In this document: in pieces, positions 51,571-62,277 of the stretch
How the letters are laid out: the number at the start of each line of letters is the position of its first letter
Position numbering within the stretch: the stretch's first letter is position 1
Source: Paenibacillus lutrae
GTDB taxonomy: Bacteria; Bacillota; Bacilli; Paenibacillales; NBRC-103111
Assembly: GCF_009757775.1 (NCBI RefSeq)
Contig: NZ_RHLK01000003.1
Span: 373,059 to 437,058, forward strand
DNA: 64,000 nucleotides
Direction: 5' to 3'
Position numbers and translations under genes: made by a program
The notes under the pieces: generated by a model
The model's input: only the letters and a program-made list of their open reading frames with translations
What the model was told of the DNA's origin: nothing
Databases searched by the model: none

Positions 51571-52929
51571 TTAAACAATCGCTTGAATCCGTTCTGCTGC
51601 CGGCTTGGTATCCTCTGTACGAATCAGAACACCTTGAGATTCATTGACACCGGCTTCGTTCACCTGTACGGTGCACACTTTGCCGATCATCTCTTCCGGT
51701 GCGTTGAATACGACCTGCAGGTAATTGTCCGTGTAGCCCATCAGCAGTCCGCTGTCTTCCGCGGCGCCTTTATACGTGCGCTCCGGAATGACTTCAAGCT
51801 GCTTCCCGACAAATTGACGGGCATATTGCAGCTGCATCCGCTCCGACAAATCAATCAGCTCATGAACACGCGCATTCTTGATTTCTTCGTCAACCTGGTC
51901 CAGCATCCGTGCGGCTGGCGTGCCTGTCCGCTTCGAATAAGGGAAGACGTGCATCTCGGAGAATTGCATCTGCTCCATGAATGCATACCCTTCCCGGAAC
52001 ATTTCGTCCGTCTCTCCCGGGAACCCTACAATTACATCTGTCGTTATCGCAGCTCCCGGCATCGCCTTCTGGATCAGCTCGATTTTGCGGCCGTATTCGG
52101 CGGTCGTGTACTTGCGGCGCATCCGTGCCAGGACCTGATCATGACCCGCCTGGAGCGGAATGTGAAGATGGCGGCACATTTTATCCGAAGTGTTCAGCAC
52201 TTCCAGAACCTCATCGGTAATCTGGCTCGCTTCAATGGATGAAATACGGACGCGCTTCAAGCCGTCCACTTTATCCAAATCCCACAACAGGCGTGCCAGG
52301 CTGTAGTTCTCGATATCCTCGCCGTAGCCTCCGGTATGAATCCCGGTCAGGACAATCTCCTTATAGCCGGCGTCCACCAGCATGTGAGCCTGCTTTACCA
52401 CGCTTTGCGGTTCACGGCTGCGCATGAGTCCGCGCGACCAAGGAATAATGCAGAAAGTGCAGAAATTGTTGCAGCCTTCCTGGATCTTGAGGAAAGCACG
52501 GGTCCGGTCCGCAAAATCCGGTACATCCAGCTCTTCGAACTGGCGTGTCTTCATAATGTTGCGAACCGCATTAATCGGCTTGCGCTCATCCTGGAACTGC
52601 TTGACAAGGGTCAGAATCTGATCGCGGTCTTGTGTACCGATAACCAGATCTACACCCGGAATCGCCATAATTTCAGCCGGCGACGTCTGCGCATAGCAGC
52701 CGGTTACCGCCACAATCGCTTCCGGATTACGGCGGACGGCGCGGCGGATCATCTGGCGGCTTTTCTTATCGCCCGTATTCGTAACGGTACATGTATTAAT
52801 GACGTAAACGTCTGCCGTATGTTCAAAATCGACCTGTTCGTAGCCTTCGTTTTTGAACAGCTGCCAGATCGCTTCCGTATCATAAAAATTCACTTTACAT
52901 CCAAGGGTATGAAATGCCACTGTTGACAT
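51571..52929 (-). CDS. mtaB: tRNA (N6-threonylcarbamoyladenosine37-C2) methylthiotransferase
   Basis: A 452-aa radical SAM enzyme that turns t6A37 of tRNA into ms2t6A. The N-terminal UPF0004 domain has three cysteines (GCKVN near 10, INTCTVTN near 46, VTGCYAQ near 80) for one 4Fe-4S cluster. The radical SAM domain has CNNFCTFCIIPWSRG near 152, and a TRAM domain ends the protein. It begins 4 bp after the rsmE stop with GGGAGG before the ATG, so both are translated together. Same place as yqeV in Bacillus. Confidence 0.97.
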   Translation of the reverse strand: MSTVAFHTLGCKVNFYDTEAIWQLFKNEGYEQVDFEHTADVYVINTCTVTNTGDKKSRQMIRRAVRRNPEAIVAVTGCYAQTSPAEIMAIPGVDLVIGTQDRDQILTLVKQFQDERKPINAVRNIMKTRQFEELDVPDFADRTRAFLKIQEGCNNFCTFCIIPWSRGLMRSREPQSVVKQAHMLVDAGYKEIVLTGIHTGGYGEDIENYSLARLLWDLDKVDGLKRVRISSIEASQITDEVLEVLNTSDKMCRHLHIPLQAGHDQVLARMRRKYTTAEYGRKIELIQKAMPGAAITTDVIVGFPGETDEMFREGYAFMEQMQFSEMHVFPYSKRTGTPAARMLDQVDEEIKNARVHELIDLSERMQLQYARQFVGKQLEVIPERTYKGAAEDSGLLMGYTDNYLQVVFNAPEEMIGKVCTVQVNEAGVNESQGVLIRTEDTKPAAERIQAIV

Positions 52930-52933
52930 AACT

Positions 52934-53761
52934 TTATCCTCCCATCTCTCCTGATTCGTATAAGATGCACGTCAAGCCGACCATAGCGGCCGTTTCCGTA
53001 CGTAGAATTCGCCGTCCCAGCGAAACGGACACACAACCTGCCGCTTCCGCTTCCTTAATCTCCTGCTCGCTGAATCCGCCTTCGGGGCCGATGATCAGCA
53101 GCAATCTGGCAGGAGCCTCTGCAATTAAGCCCGCTTCTTGTCCTCCGGATACCCGGACACTGTGTACAGCTTCACCGGAACTCTCTGCCCGTGCATCGTC
53201 AAAATAACGCCGGATAGCCGTACCGATTCCGAATCCGTCTTCTTTCTCGTAACAGATCCAGGCTCCGCTCGTTTCTGCCGCAAGCTGGAGAAGATTCTTC
53301 CAGGACAGCACGGGATCGATAGCCGGAACACGGTTCCGGTGCGCTTGCTCCGCGGCTTCCTTGGCAATCTTACTCCAGCGCTCCGTGCGCTTCGCTTCTT
53401 TCTTCGCATCGTATTGGACGACCGTCCGCCCGGATACGAAAGGCAGGAAGCGGGCGGCGCCAATCTCGGTCCCCTTCTGGATGACCGTCTCCATTTTATC
53501 GCCTTTCGGCAGACTTTGCGCAATCCACACTTCTACAGCAGGTTCCGCAGTCATCGCCAGAATTTCGACAATTTTCGCCTCGACCTTATTTTTATCCACG
53601 GCTGTAACTTCAACAAGCACTTCCCGGCCGACCCCATCGCTGCAAATACAGCGGTCGCCCTCTTCGGCACGCATAACACGCGCAAGATGGTGAGCGTCGT
53701 CACCCGTTATCTGGACTGTATCCTCGCCGAAATTCTCTGCGGGAACAAAATATCTTTGCAT
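52934..53761 (-). CDS. rsmE: 16S rRNA (uracil1498-N3)-methyltransferase
   Basis: A 275-aa SPOUT-class methyltransferase that modifies U1498 of 16S rRNA. The N-terminal PUA-like part begins MQRYFVPAENF, and DDAHHLARVMRAEEGD is the family hallmark. The C-terminal trefoil-knot SAM site has IGPEGGFSEQE near 222 and LGRRILRTETA near 250. Insert of about 30 residues near 180-215. Start at 53761 keeps the family N-terminus; the longer frame adds a tail without similarity. Next gene is mtaB, as in Bacillus (yqeU-yqeV). Confidence 0.95.
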   Translation of the reverse strand: MQRYFVPAENFGEDTVQITGDDAHHLARVMRAEEGDRCICSDGVGREVLVEVTAVDKNKVEAKIVEILAMTAEPAVEVWIAQSLPKGDKMETVIQKGTEIGAARFLPFVSGRTVVQYDAKKEAKRTERWSKIAKEAAEQAHRNRVPAIDPVLSWKNLLQLAAETSGAWICYEKEDGFGIGTAIRRYFDDARAESSGEAVHSVRVSGGQEAGLIAEAPARLLLIIGPEGGFSEQEIKEAEAAGCVSVSLGRRILRTETAAMVGLTCILYESGEMGG

Positions 53762-53959
53762 TGCGGCCACTCTTTCTTTGTCAGGACTCAAAAAAGCATA
53801 CATTTTATCTTACAATGTTCTTGGTTCAAAAGCTACCTTTGGGGGTAATTTCATGGGTTAATTGGAATGTATCTTTGCAGCAGCCAAACGTGTATACAAA
53901 TGTTTTTCCTTAAGCAAGACTGCTTCCCGTAACAATTGAAAACACCGCCCGGCCTATCG

Positions 53960-54664
53960 TTACAAACCGCCGGAAACACGGAACAGCTGCTCGACGGGTA
54001 TCCTAAAGCCGAAAATACCGCTTAATGCTGTATTAAAAGCCGCAATGATATCATACTGGAGCGCAAAGATCGGTCCCAGCGTGACCCGGTACAGGGGCTC
54101 GATAAATACCAGCAGCAGAAGTACAATCATCCCCCACTGTTCATACTGGCGCATTTTCTCACGTCCGGCAACCGGAAGAACATCCTCAAGAATCCGGTAA
54201 CCGTCCAGCGGCGGAACAGGCAGGAGATTCAGAATAAAGAGCACAATATTGATTTGAACTAACAGCACCAGGAAGAGAAGAGCCGCTTTTTGTGTACCGG
54301 TCGACCATGTCTCAATGCCGCCAAAAGTCCACAGCAGGTACAGGATGAGCAGACCGACAAAAGCCATTACCAGATTGCTGAGCGGACCGGCAGCACTGAC
54401 GATCACACCCATCAGCCGGGGCTTCTTAAAGTTGGAACGGCGCACAGGCACCGGCTTAGCCCATCCGAAGCCCACGAGAATAAACACAATGGTTCCGAAT
54501 ACATCCAGATGAACACGCGGGTTCAGTGTAACCCGGCCTTCGTTATAGGCCGTAGGGTCACCGAACTTATAAGCCGAATAAGCATGCGCGAATTCGTGTA
54601 CCGTGAACGCAAGGATAAGCACGAGCAGTACAAAAGGAATAACATCAAAACCGTATGCGAGCAA
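53960..54664 (-). CDS. site-2 protease family membrane protein (peptidase M50)
   Basis: A 234-aa membrane metalloprotease of the small RseP-less M50 type. The zinc motif HEFAH is at about residues 23-27 in the first membrane segment and the third ligand is in NLLPVPPLDGYR near 165. Five or six hydrophobic segments are seen and there is no PDZ domain. Substrates are unknown. It starts 10 bp after the prmA stop in the same direction, so it is inserted into the prmA-rsmE line found in Bacillus. Confidence 0.9.
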   Translation of the reverse strand: MLAYGFDVIPFVLLVLILAFTVHEFAHAYSAYKFGDPTAYNEGRVTLNPRVHLDVFGTIVFILVGFGWAKPVPVRRSNFKKPRLMGVIVSAAGPLSNLVMAFVGLLILYLLWTFGGIETWSTGTQKAALLFLVLLVQINIVLFILNLLPVPPLDGYRILEDVLPVAGREKMRQYEQWGMIVLLLLVFIEPLYRVTLGPIFALQYDIIAAFNTALSGIFGFRIPVEQLFRVSGGL

Positions 54665-54674
54665 GCTTGTCCAC

Positions 54675-55655
54675 CTACCTCTTCCGTGCTACCATCGCTA
54701 CCCATTCTCCGTCACGGCGGACCGCCTCGACCTCGAAACCGGCAGCCAGCAGGCCGTTTTCTACATCCTTTTCCTTGCTTTGTATGACGCCGGATACGAC
54801 ATAGTACCCATCCGGTGCAAGCACTTTGTATACATCGTCCACGAAGAGCAGAATAACTTCCGCCAATATATTCGCGACCACGATTTTCACAGGCAGAGTA
54901 ACTCCCAGGTCTGCTCCATGGCCTGCTTCACTGTCTTTGAATACTTGCAGCAAATCGCTCAGCTTCACATGAATTTGGTCATCCAGGCCGTTAAGGACGG
55001 CATTCTCGCTCGCACTGGCTACAGCTACAGGATCTAGATCCACCGCAAGTACGCTCCGGGCTCCAAGCTTGGCCGCCGCGATCGCCAGAATTCCTGAACC
55101 CGTACCGACATCAATGACGTCTTCGCCGCCCTGGATCACCTCTTCAAGTGTTTTGAGGCACAAGGAAGTAGTTGCATGCGTCCCGGTTCCGAAGGCCATG
55201 CCCGGATCGAGTTCCAGAATTATTTCTTCGGGAGATGCTTCATATTCTTCCCAAGTCGGCTTAATCGTTAAACGCTCCGTAATGCGGGTCGGCTTAAAAT
55301 ACTGTTTCCATGCATTCGCCCAATCCTCTTCGTCCACTTCCCGCAGTCCGTAAACCGGTGTTCCGATATCAATCCCGAACTCCGTCAACCCTTCAACCTG
55401 CTGCTTCAGTTCGGTCATAATAGCTTCCAGGGGTGAACCCTCGAGAAAATACCCTTTAATCTCTGCAAATCCTTCCGGGATATCATTGAGCGGGTGCTCA
55501 TAAAACTGTCCCATGGAAGTATCCCGCTGTTTATTTAAAGTACCTGATTCTTCGATTGAAACGCCTCCGGCCCCGAATTCATGAAGAAAATTGGAAATCA
55601 TTTCGGTCGCTTGTTCGGTGGTATATACGGTTATTTCATGCCAACGCATCGTCAT
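54675..55655 (-). CDS. prmA: ribosomal protein L11 methyltransferase
   Basis: A 326-aa SAM-dependent methyltransferase for ribosomal protein L11. The N-terminal substrate-recognition domain (1-100) is followed by the linker LDPGMAFGTGTHATTSLC near 155 and motif I DVGTGSGILAIAAAKLGA near 180, then VVANILAEV near 255. Length is about 15 residues above Bacillus PrmA. Two ATGs six bases apart follow AAGGGGGA; the first was kept. Same neighbourhood as yqeT downstream of dnaJ, but separated from dnaJ by about 2.8 kb. Confidence 0.96.
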   Translation of the reverse strand: MTMRWHEITVYTTEQATEMISNFLHEFGAGGVSIEESGTLNKQRDTSMGQFYEHPLNDIPEGFAEIKGYFLEGSPLEAIMTELKQQVEGLTEFGIDIGTPVYGLREVDEEDWANAWKQYFKPTRITERLTIKPTWEEYEASPEEIILELDPGMAFGTGTHATTSLCLKTLEEVIQGGEDVIDVGTGSGILAIAAAKLGARSVLAVDLDPVAVASASENAVLNGLDDQIHVKLSDLLQVFKDSEAGHGADLGVTLPVKIVVANILAEVILLFVDDVYKVLAPDGYYVVSGVIQSKEKDVENGLLAAGFEVEAVRRDGEWVAMVARKR

Positions 55656-55757
55656 CTTGTCCCCCTTGCGGATTCTGCTTTCTATCCGCTTACATATCTA
55701 GCTATTGTACACTACTTTACATGTCCGGTAAAACGTGCTTCCGCTCTTTTTTCGCAT

Positions 55758-55800
55758 AAAAAAAGAACACCTGCGTCCGCCCTTAAAGCGGGAGGTGCTC
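55758..55800 (-). terminator. intrinsic terminator upstream of prmA
   Basis: Outer stem 55800-55793 with 55772-55765 and an inner CCGC/GCGG stem, followed by seven U on the minus strand. It would end the transcript of the YfhD-like pair, about 330 bp after their last stop, or of the small frame between them. Confidence 0.8.
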
Positions 55801-55900
55801 CAGTTTCATCCGTCCCCGGCATTGCTGCACTTCATAAGATCAAACCGCTGTGACCGGCAGTTCTTAGGCGCCGATTAGGCCCTACACGCCCATTCGCGGA

Positions 55901-56101
55901 TTATGAAGCCGGCTGCACGCGGCCTTGCCAGAAACGGCTACGCGCAGCGCCGTCTTCCACAGCCGCCGGTATCCGCAGAGCTCCGGCCGCAGCGTTCTGG
56001 AGTGCCGGGACTTCCCCGCACAGAACCAGACAGGCCCGCCGCGGGCACTCCAGCCGCTCACCCATAAGCGGATGCGGCTGCATAACTAAGGTCCCGTCCA
56101 T
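55901..56101 (-). CDS. doubtful small hypothetical protein
   Basis: A 66-codon frame (CPRRACLVLCGEVPAL, then VEDGAARSRFW) with codon use like neighbouring genes, lying between the stress-type pair and a terminator. Against it: the start codon sits at the top of a perfect hairpin and there is no ribosome binding site. It may be chance in GC-rich DNA. Confidence 0.25.
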   Translation of the reverse strand: MDGTLVMQPHPLMGERLECPRRACLVLCGEVPALQNAAAGALRIPAAVEDGAARSRFWQGRVQPAS

Positions 56102-56118
56102 TCACTGGACGGGACCTT
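56088..56118. repeat. perfect 13-bp hairpin after the stress-type pair
   Basis: AAGGTCCCGTCCA (56088-56100) and its exact complement (56106-56118) flank a 5-base loop. It lies 17 bp beyond the stop at 56135. There is no U tract, so it is more likely an mRNA-stabilising hairpin or a weak terminator. Confidence 0.8.
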
Positions 56119-56134
56119 GGAACTGCGGGGGTTC

Positions 56135-56506
56135 TCAAATCTCGCCCCCGCACTGCTCAATAACGCGCACCGCCAGCGGGCGGGTGCTCTCCTCCACCAC
56201 GACCGTCAGCAGGATATCCCTGCCGGTCGGCATTCCCTGACCGCCATCGCTCATTCCGCTTGCGGTCGTATCCGCCGCGCCTAGAATCCCCGCGTCAGGA
56301 CTGAACCACTCGGCGGCCTGCGTCAGATTGCCGAGGCTGGCAAAACCTCCGCTCAGCGGATTCATCACCTGCTGGACGTCGTTTCCCTGATAGCGGTCGA
56401 TCCGGTCGATCTGAAGATCGATCGCGCGCAGCACTCTCAGTTTAGCGGCCGCCGCTTCCGCCTCCTCCGGCGATTTAAAAGCCGCCAGAATGCTCTCCTC
56501 GCTCAT
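56135..56506 (-). CDS. small hypothetical protein, possibly of the general-stress YflT/17M type
   Basis: A 123-aa soluble protein. The start (ILAAFKSPEEAEAAAAKLRVLRA) looks like the alpha/beta beginning of small stress proteins that remove or sense alternating structure, such as the YflT/GsP-17M group, with a Gly/Ser/Asp-rich middle and the end ILLTVVVEESTRPLAVRVIEQCGGEI. Its ATG overlaps the stop of the YfhD-like gene (ATGA), so the two are translationally coupled. Function unknown; the family suggestion is tentative. Confidence 0.7.
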   Translation of the reverse strand: MSEESILAAFKSPEEAEAAAAKLRVLRAIDLQIDRIDRYQGNDVQQVMNPLSGGFASLGNLTQAAEWFSPDAGILGAADTTASGMSDGGQGMPTGRDILLTVVVEESTRPLAVRVIEQCGGEI

Positions 56507-56664
56507 TCGCTGATCCGTTCCTGGCGGCTGTCGGCCGCATCCGCGCGCTGCAGCGCTTCGAGGTCTTCCGCATCCGCCATCTCTGCGCTGAACTCGACAT
56601 CCTCGCTCTTCCCGACCGGAAGCTCGTTCTCTTGATTCTGCTTCTCATTACGATACTTGCTCAT
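56503..56664 (-). CDS. YfhD-like small acidic protein
   Basis: A 53-aa protein beginning MSKYRNEKQNQENELPVGKS, followed by VEFSAEMADAEDLEALQRAD. The pattern DVEFSxExADxEDxEAxxRAxAAD is that of the Bacillales YfhD family, small proteins of unknown function often made during stress or sporulation. AAGGAGG stands 8 bases before the ATG. Its TGA overlaps the ATG of the next gene. The strong binding site, the overlap and the family pattern support a real gene despite the short length. Confidence 0.8.
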   Translation of the reverse strand: MSKYRNEKQNQENELPVGKSEDVEFSAEMADAEDLEALQRADAADSRQERISE

Positions 56665-56868
56665 GACAATGGCCTCCTTTATGACAAACTACCCAGTAGC
56701 ATGCTTAAAGGAGGCCATTCTTATTCGCTGCGCGTGCGTATTAGACGCTTCATTCGTGATCAGGTGTCGGGACTGAATCCAGGCTCGTTACCCGGTGCCC
56801 ATACGCGGATAGAATGAAGCGGATATGCCTGCTTCTGCCTTGCAAGCGAGAACATGCAGCCAGCCCAC

Positions 56869-58218
56869 TTAGCTGTCCGCTTCCGAGTCGTCCATTCTCA
56901 TTTTACCGACATCGCGTTTGGCAACCGTAATCAAATAAATCAGATAAGCGGCTCCCGCCGCTGTCCAGATCAACCCCAACGTCATCGAATGACTATCGAG
57001 ATGAGTCCAGATATAAGCCACGAAGCCTGCGCCGATCAGCGGTGAAATCAGATAGCGTACATAATCCACCGCACTTCTTTGCTTCTTTTTAAACACATAA
57101 TGAATAATAACATTAAGGTTTACGAATGTGAACGCGATCAGGGCGCCGAAGTTGATGAACGAAGTCGCCGTGACCAGATCCAGTTTCAGGGCGGTCAGCG
57201 ATAAGCAGCCGATAATCAGCACATTGTATACAGGCGTGCCGTACTTGGGATGAACATAGCCGAAAATTTTCTTAGGCAGATAATGATCGCGCCCCATCGC
57301 ATACAGCAGCCTCGTCACACTCGTCAAAGACACCAGACCGGATGCAAGCGTGGACGATAAAGCCGCTGCCAGGAACACAAGCTGAAATACTTTGCCGCCG
57401 ATAAAGAGCGCAATTTCAGAAGAAGCCGCTTCCGGATCTTCGAAAACGGATGTGTCCGGGAACAGGGATTGTGTAAAATACGATGCCGTCATGAACAAAA
57501 TTCCGCCGAGCATCGCAACCAGAATAATGGCGCGCGGCGTATTCTTAACCGGATCGACCGTTTCTTCCGTCAAGGTGGATACGGCGTCAAAGCCGAGGAA
57601 AGCAAAGCACAATATAGATGCGCCCACAAGAAGAGCCGGCAGCGATAAATCCGGACCATAGAAAGGCTGTGCCGAGAACACCTGCCCGAGCCCGTCTCCG
57701 TTCATCAGGCCTCTTACGGCCAAAGCTGCGAATAGGAGCACGACTACGATCTGGAACAAGACTAAGAAGGTGTTTACCGAAGCCGTAATTTTGATCTTCA
57801 GCAAATTAAGGACGGTAATGAACAATACAAAACCGACAATCCAGATCCACTCGGGAATCCCCGGGAATACCGCGGACAGGTAAATGCCGGTTAAGAGCGC
57901 ATTGATCATCGGCAGGAACAAATAATCAAGCAGCGCGGCCCAGCCTACCAGAAACCCGGCATAGGGATGGATCGTATTCCGGGTGTACGCATATGCAGAT
58001 CCCGCATTCGGATACACCCGGACCATTTTACCGTAGCTTGAAGCAGTAAAAAGAATCGCTAACAAAGTCAGAGCATAGGCGGCCGGAACGTGTCCGCCCG
58101 TTTCTGCCGATACGATTCCGTACGTATCGAACACAGCCATAGGCGCCATATATCCCAATCCGATGACAACAATGTGCCATAGCTTCAAAGTTCGCTGAAG
58201 TTCCACTGGTCGGTTCAA
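56869..58218 (-). CDS. APC family amino acid permease
   Basis: A 449-aa amino acid/polyamine transporter with about 12 membrane segments. The first segments (GLGYMAPMAVFDTYGIVSAETGGHVPAAY) and FLGFDAVSTLTEETVDP near 210 are typical of the PuuP/YfnA-like APC branch. Substrate unknown. The start is taken as TTG at 58218, with AAAGGAG 7 bases upstream; a longer frame to 58302 adds an unlikely tail. It separates dnaJ from the prmA group. The 56665-56868 gap to the YfhD-like gene shows no clear terminator. Confidence 0.88.
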   Translation of the reverse strand: MNRPVELQRTLKLWHIVVIGLGYMAPMAVFDTYGIVSAETGGHVPAAYALTLLAILFTASSYGKMVRVYPNAGSAYAYTRNTIHPYAGFLVGWAALLDYLFLPMINALLTGIYLSAVFPGIPEWIWIVGFVLFITVLNLLKIKITASVNTFLVLFQIVVVLLFAALAVRGLMNGDGLGQVFSAQPFYGPDLSLPALLVGASILCFAFLGFDAVSTLTEETVDPVKNTPRAIILVAMLGGILFMTASYFTQSLFPDTSVFEDPEAASSEIALFIGGKVFQLVFLAAALSSTLASGLVSLTSVTRLLYAMGRDHYLPKKIFGYVHPKYGTPVYNVLIIGCLSLTALKLDLVTATSFINFGALIAFTFVNLNVIIHYVFKKKQRSAVDYVRYLISPLIGAGFVAYIWTHLDSHSMTLGLIWTAAGAAYLIYLITVAKRDVGKMRMDDSEADS

Positions 58219-58362
58219 TCGAAGCTCTCCTTTATAGATGAAAATGTGTATACCTGCACGATTTATTCTGCTAGAGAATAGATACAACGTACTATTATAC
58301 ATGAATTCGCATCGTTATCTAGCGTTACTTTTTACTCCTTGCCCCTTCAACAAACTCACGCC

Positions 58363-58406
58363 AAAAAAGCACCCTTTCATGCCCGTTAAGGGATGAAAGG
58401 GTGCTT
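58363..58406 (-). terminator. terminator of the hrcA-grpE-dnaK-dnaJ operon
   Basis: A 13-bp perfect stem (minus strand GCACCCTTTCAT arms) with a 12-base loop is followed by six U, 32 bp beyond the dnaJ stop. Confidence 0.92.
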
Positions 58407-58437
58407 CTTTCAGTACTGCCGGCCTGCTTTCGCAGCA

Positions 58438-59553
58438 TTAATCGCCGCGGAAAGCCTTGCGCATCTTATCAAAGAACGACTCCTGGTGTTCTTTGGTATC
58501 CTCTCCGCTCATCTTGGCGAAATCACGGAGCAGATCTTTCTGTTCGTCTGTCAGATTCTTCGGTGTGACGATGACGACTCTCACGTGCTGATCGCCCTGT
58601 CCGTAGCCGCGAAGCTTCGGTACACCTTTGCCGCGAAGACGGAAATACGTACCGGTATCCGTGCCCGCTGGAATCTTCAGCTTCACTTTCTCTGTCAGCG
58701 TCGGCACTTCGACTTCAGCGCCAAGCGCCGCCTGCACGAAGGTCAACGGCATATCGAGATAGATGTCGTCATCGCGGCGCTCGAAATATTCGTGCGCTTT
58801 GACATGAATCACGACATACAGATCCCCTGACGGACCGCCGCGTGTACCGCTTTCGCCTTCGCCGCTTACACGCAGCTGTGCGCCGTCGTCCACGCCTGCC
58901 GGAATTTTGATGTGTATTTTGCGCTGCTTCTTAATTTTGCCTGATCCGCCGCAATCGCTGCATTTATGGCGGATGGTTTTGCCTTGCCCGTTACAGTTGG
59001 AGCAAGGACGGCGGTTTACAATACGGCCAAACGGCGTATTCTGAACCACTTCCTGCTGACCCGAACCCGAACAGACCGTACAAGTCTCCGGCTTAGTGCC
59101 CGGTTTGGCTCCTGAACCGGAACACTTATCGCAATCTTCGGTACGCGGAATCTGCAAATCCAGTTCCTTGCCGAATACCGCCTCTTTGAACTCAATTTGC
59201 AGGTTATACTGCAAGTCGCTTCCCCGCTGCGGAGCATTCGGATTCCGGCGCCCGCCTCCGCCGCCGAAGAACATATCAAAGATATCACCGAAACCGCCGC
59301 CGCCAAAGTCAGCGCCGCCGCCCATGCCCTGATTCGGATCTACATGTCCGAAACGGTCATAGGTTGATCTTTTCTGATCATCGCTGAGTATGTCATAGGC
59401 TTCTTTCGCTTCTTTAAACTTCGTTTCTGCATCATCCGCTTTATTAACATCCGGATGGTACTGACGCGCCAATTTACGGTAAGCTTTCTTAACATCTTCC
59501 GCAGACGCGTCTTTACTGACGCCCAACACTTCGTAATAGTCCCGTTTACTCAT
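58438..59553 (-). CDS. dnaJ: chaperone protein DnaJ
   Basis: A 371-aa Hsp40 that delivers unfolded proteins to DnaK and stimulates its ATPase. J domain (1-70) with the HPD motif in YHPDVNK near 34, a Gly/Phe-rich region (about 75-110), four CxxCxGxG zinc motifs ([32 protein letters not shown], about 140-205) and C-terminal substrate-binding domains. All are intact. It follows dnaK by 112 bp, in which a perfect hairpin lies. Confidence 0.98.
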   Translation of the reverse strand: MSKRDYYEVLGVSKDASAEDVKKAYRKLARQYHPDVNKADDAETKFKEAKEAYDILSDDQKRSTYDRFGHVDPNQGMGGGADFGGGGFGDIFDMFFGGGGGRRNPNAPQRGSDLQYNLQIEFKEAVFGKELDLQIPRTEDCDKCSGSGAKPGTKPETCTVCSGSGQQEVVQNTPFGRIVNRRPCSNCNGQGKTIRHKCSDCGGSGKIKKQRKIHIKIPAGVDDGAQLRVSGEGESGTRGGPSGDLYVVIHVKAHEYFERRDDDIYLDMPLTFVQAALGAEVEVPTLTEKVKLKIPAGTDTGTYFRLRGKGVPKLRGYGQGDQHVRVVIVTPKNLTDEQKDLLRDFAKMSGEDTKEHQESFFDKMRKAFRGD

Positions 59554-59604
59554 GCTCCACCCCCACTAAAACGTACCCGACTCCGCAGCGCCCTAACACA
59601 GGGA

Positions 59605-59634
59605 AAGTCAAAGCCGTCAAGACGGCTTTGACTT
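59605..59634. terminator. perfect hairpin between dnaK and dnaJ
   Basis: Arms 59605-59618 and 59621-59634 are exact complements around a 2-base centre. No U tract follows, so it may act as a partial terminator or RNA-processing site that makes less dnaJ than dnaK mRNA. Confidence 0.6.
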
Positions 59635-59665
59635 CTCTTCTGTAATAGACGTTCTACGCCGCGGT

Positions 59666-61543
<1,878 letters not shown>

Positions 61544-61576
61544 TTAAACCGGTGGGCGGGATGTAGTCGGTCTATA

Positions 61577-62176
61577 TTACACGCTCACTTTAACCATGGT
61601 CGGACGAATGACCCGGTCCTTGAGCATGTAACCTTTCTGCATCTCTTCCACTACGATTCCTTCTTCATACTCTTCGGTTTCCACCTGCATAACTGCCTGA
61701 TGGAACTCCGGATTAAACGGCTGGCCTACGGCCTGGATTGGCGTAAGACCTTCCTGGGTCATTAATTGCTCCAGCTGGCGATACACCATCTCAATCCCTT
61801 TGGCCAAGGCTTCGAAATCTTGTGTTTCCCGGCTGGAAAGAAGGGCGCGGTCAAAGTTATCGATAACCGGCAGCAGCTGCTCAATCAGCTTCAAAGAAGC
61901 GTATTTCGCAAACTCTTCCTTCTCCTGTCTGGAACGGCGGCGGAAATTATCGAAATCGGCTTGCGTACGCAAAAGGCGCTGCTGATTCTCCTCTGCCTGA
62001 ACGCGAAGTTCCTGCAGTTCGGCATCGCGAGCCGAGGTTTGTTCACCGTCTTGCTGGGCAGCTTCTTGTCCAGTACCTGCCTCATCAGCCGATTCCGCGT
62101 ATCCCGCTTCATATGTAGCTTCTGTTTCTGCGGCGTCGGTATTCGGATGGTTATTCTTCGTTTCTTCGGTACTCAC
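61577..62176 (-). CDS. grpE: nucleotide exchange factor GrpE
   Basis: A 199-aa GrpE that releases ADP from DnaK. An acidic disordered start (1-55) is followed by the long dimerising helix (about 60-110, LLRTQADFDNFRRRSRQEKE) and the C-terminal beta wing (about 140-199, NPEFHQAVMQVE and VIRPTMVKV). The start codon is GTG, with AAGGAGG 12 bases upstream. It lies between hrcA and dnaK, 101 bp after hrcA. Confidence 0.97.
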   Translation of the reverse strand: MSTEETKNNHPNTDAAETEATYEAGYAESADEAGTGQEAAQQDGEQTSARDAELQELRVQAEENQQRLLRTQADFDNFRRRSRQEKEEFAKYASLKLIEQLLPVIDNFDRALLSSRETQDFEALAKGIEMVYRQLEQLMTQEGLTPIQAVGQPFNPEFHQAVMQVETEEYEEGIVVEEMQKGYMLKDRVIRPTMVKVSV

Positions 62177-62277
62177 TTGTCGTGTTCACCTCCTTAAAAG
62201 AGTGGACGGCTGGCTCCAGCCGGACCACGCTTAAGTTTACCCCTAAGGGAATCTGCATAAACCGGCGTCTGCCCGTA

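Larger units (their letters stand above)
55656..56134. other. region between prmA and the stress-protein pair
   Basis: It contains a terminator (55758-55800), a doubtful 66-codon frame (55901-56101) and a perfect 13-bp hairpin (56088-56118). No other gene seen. The prmA promoter should lie near 55660-55750. Confidence 0.5.
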
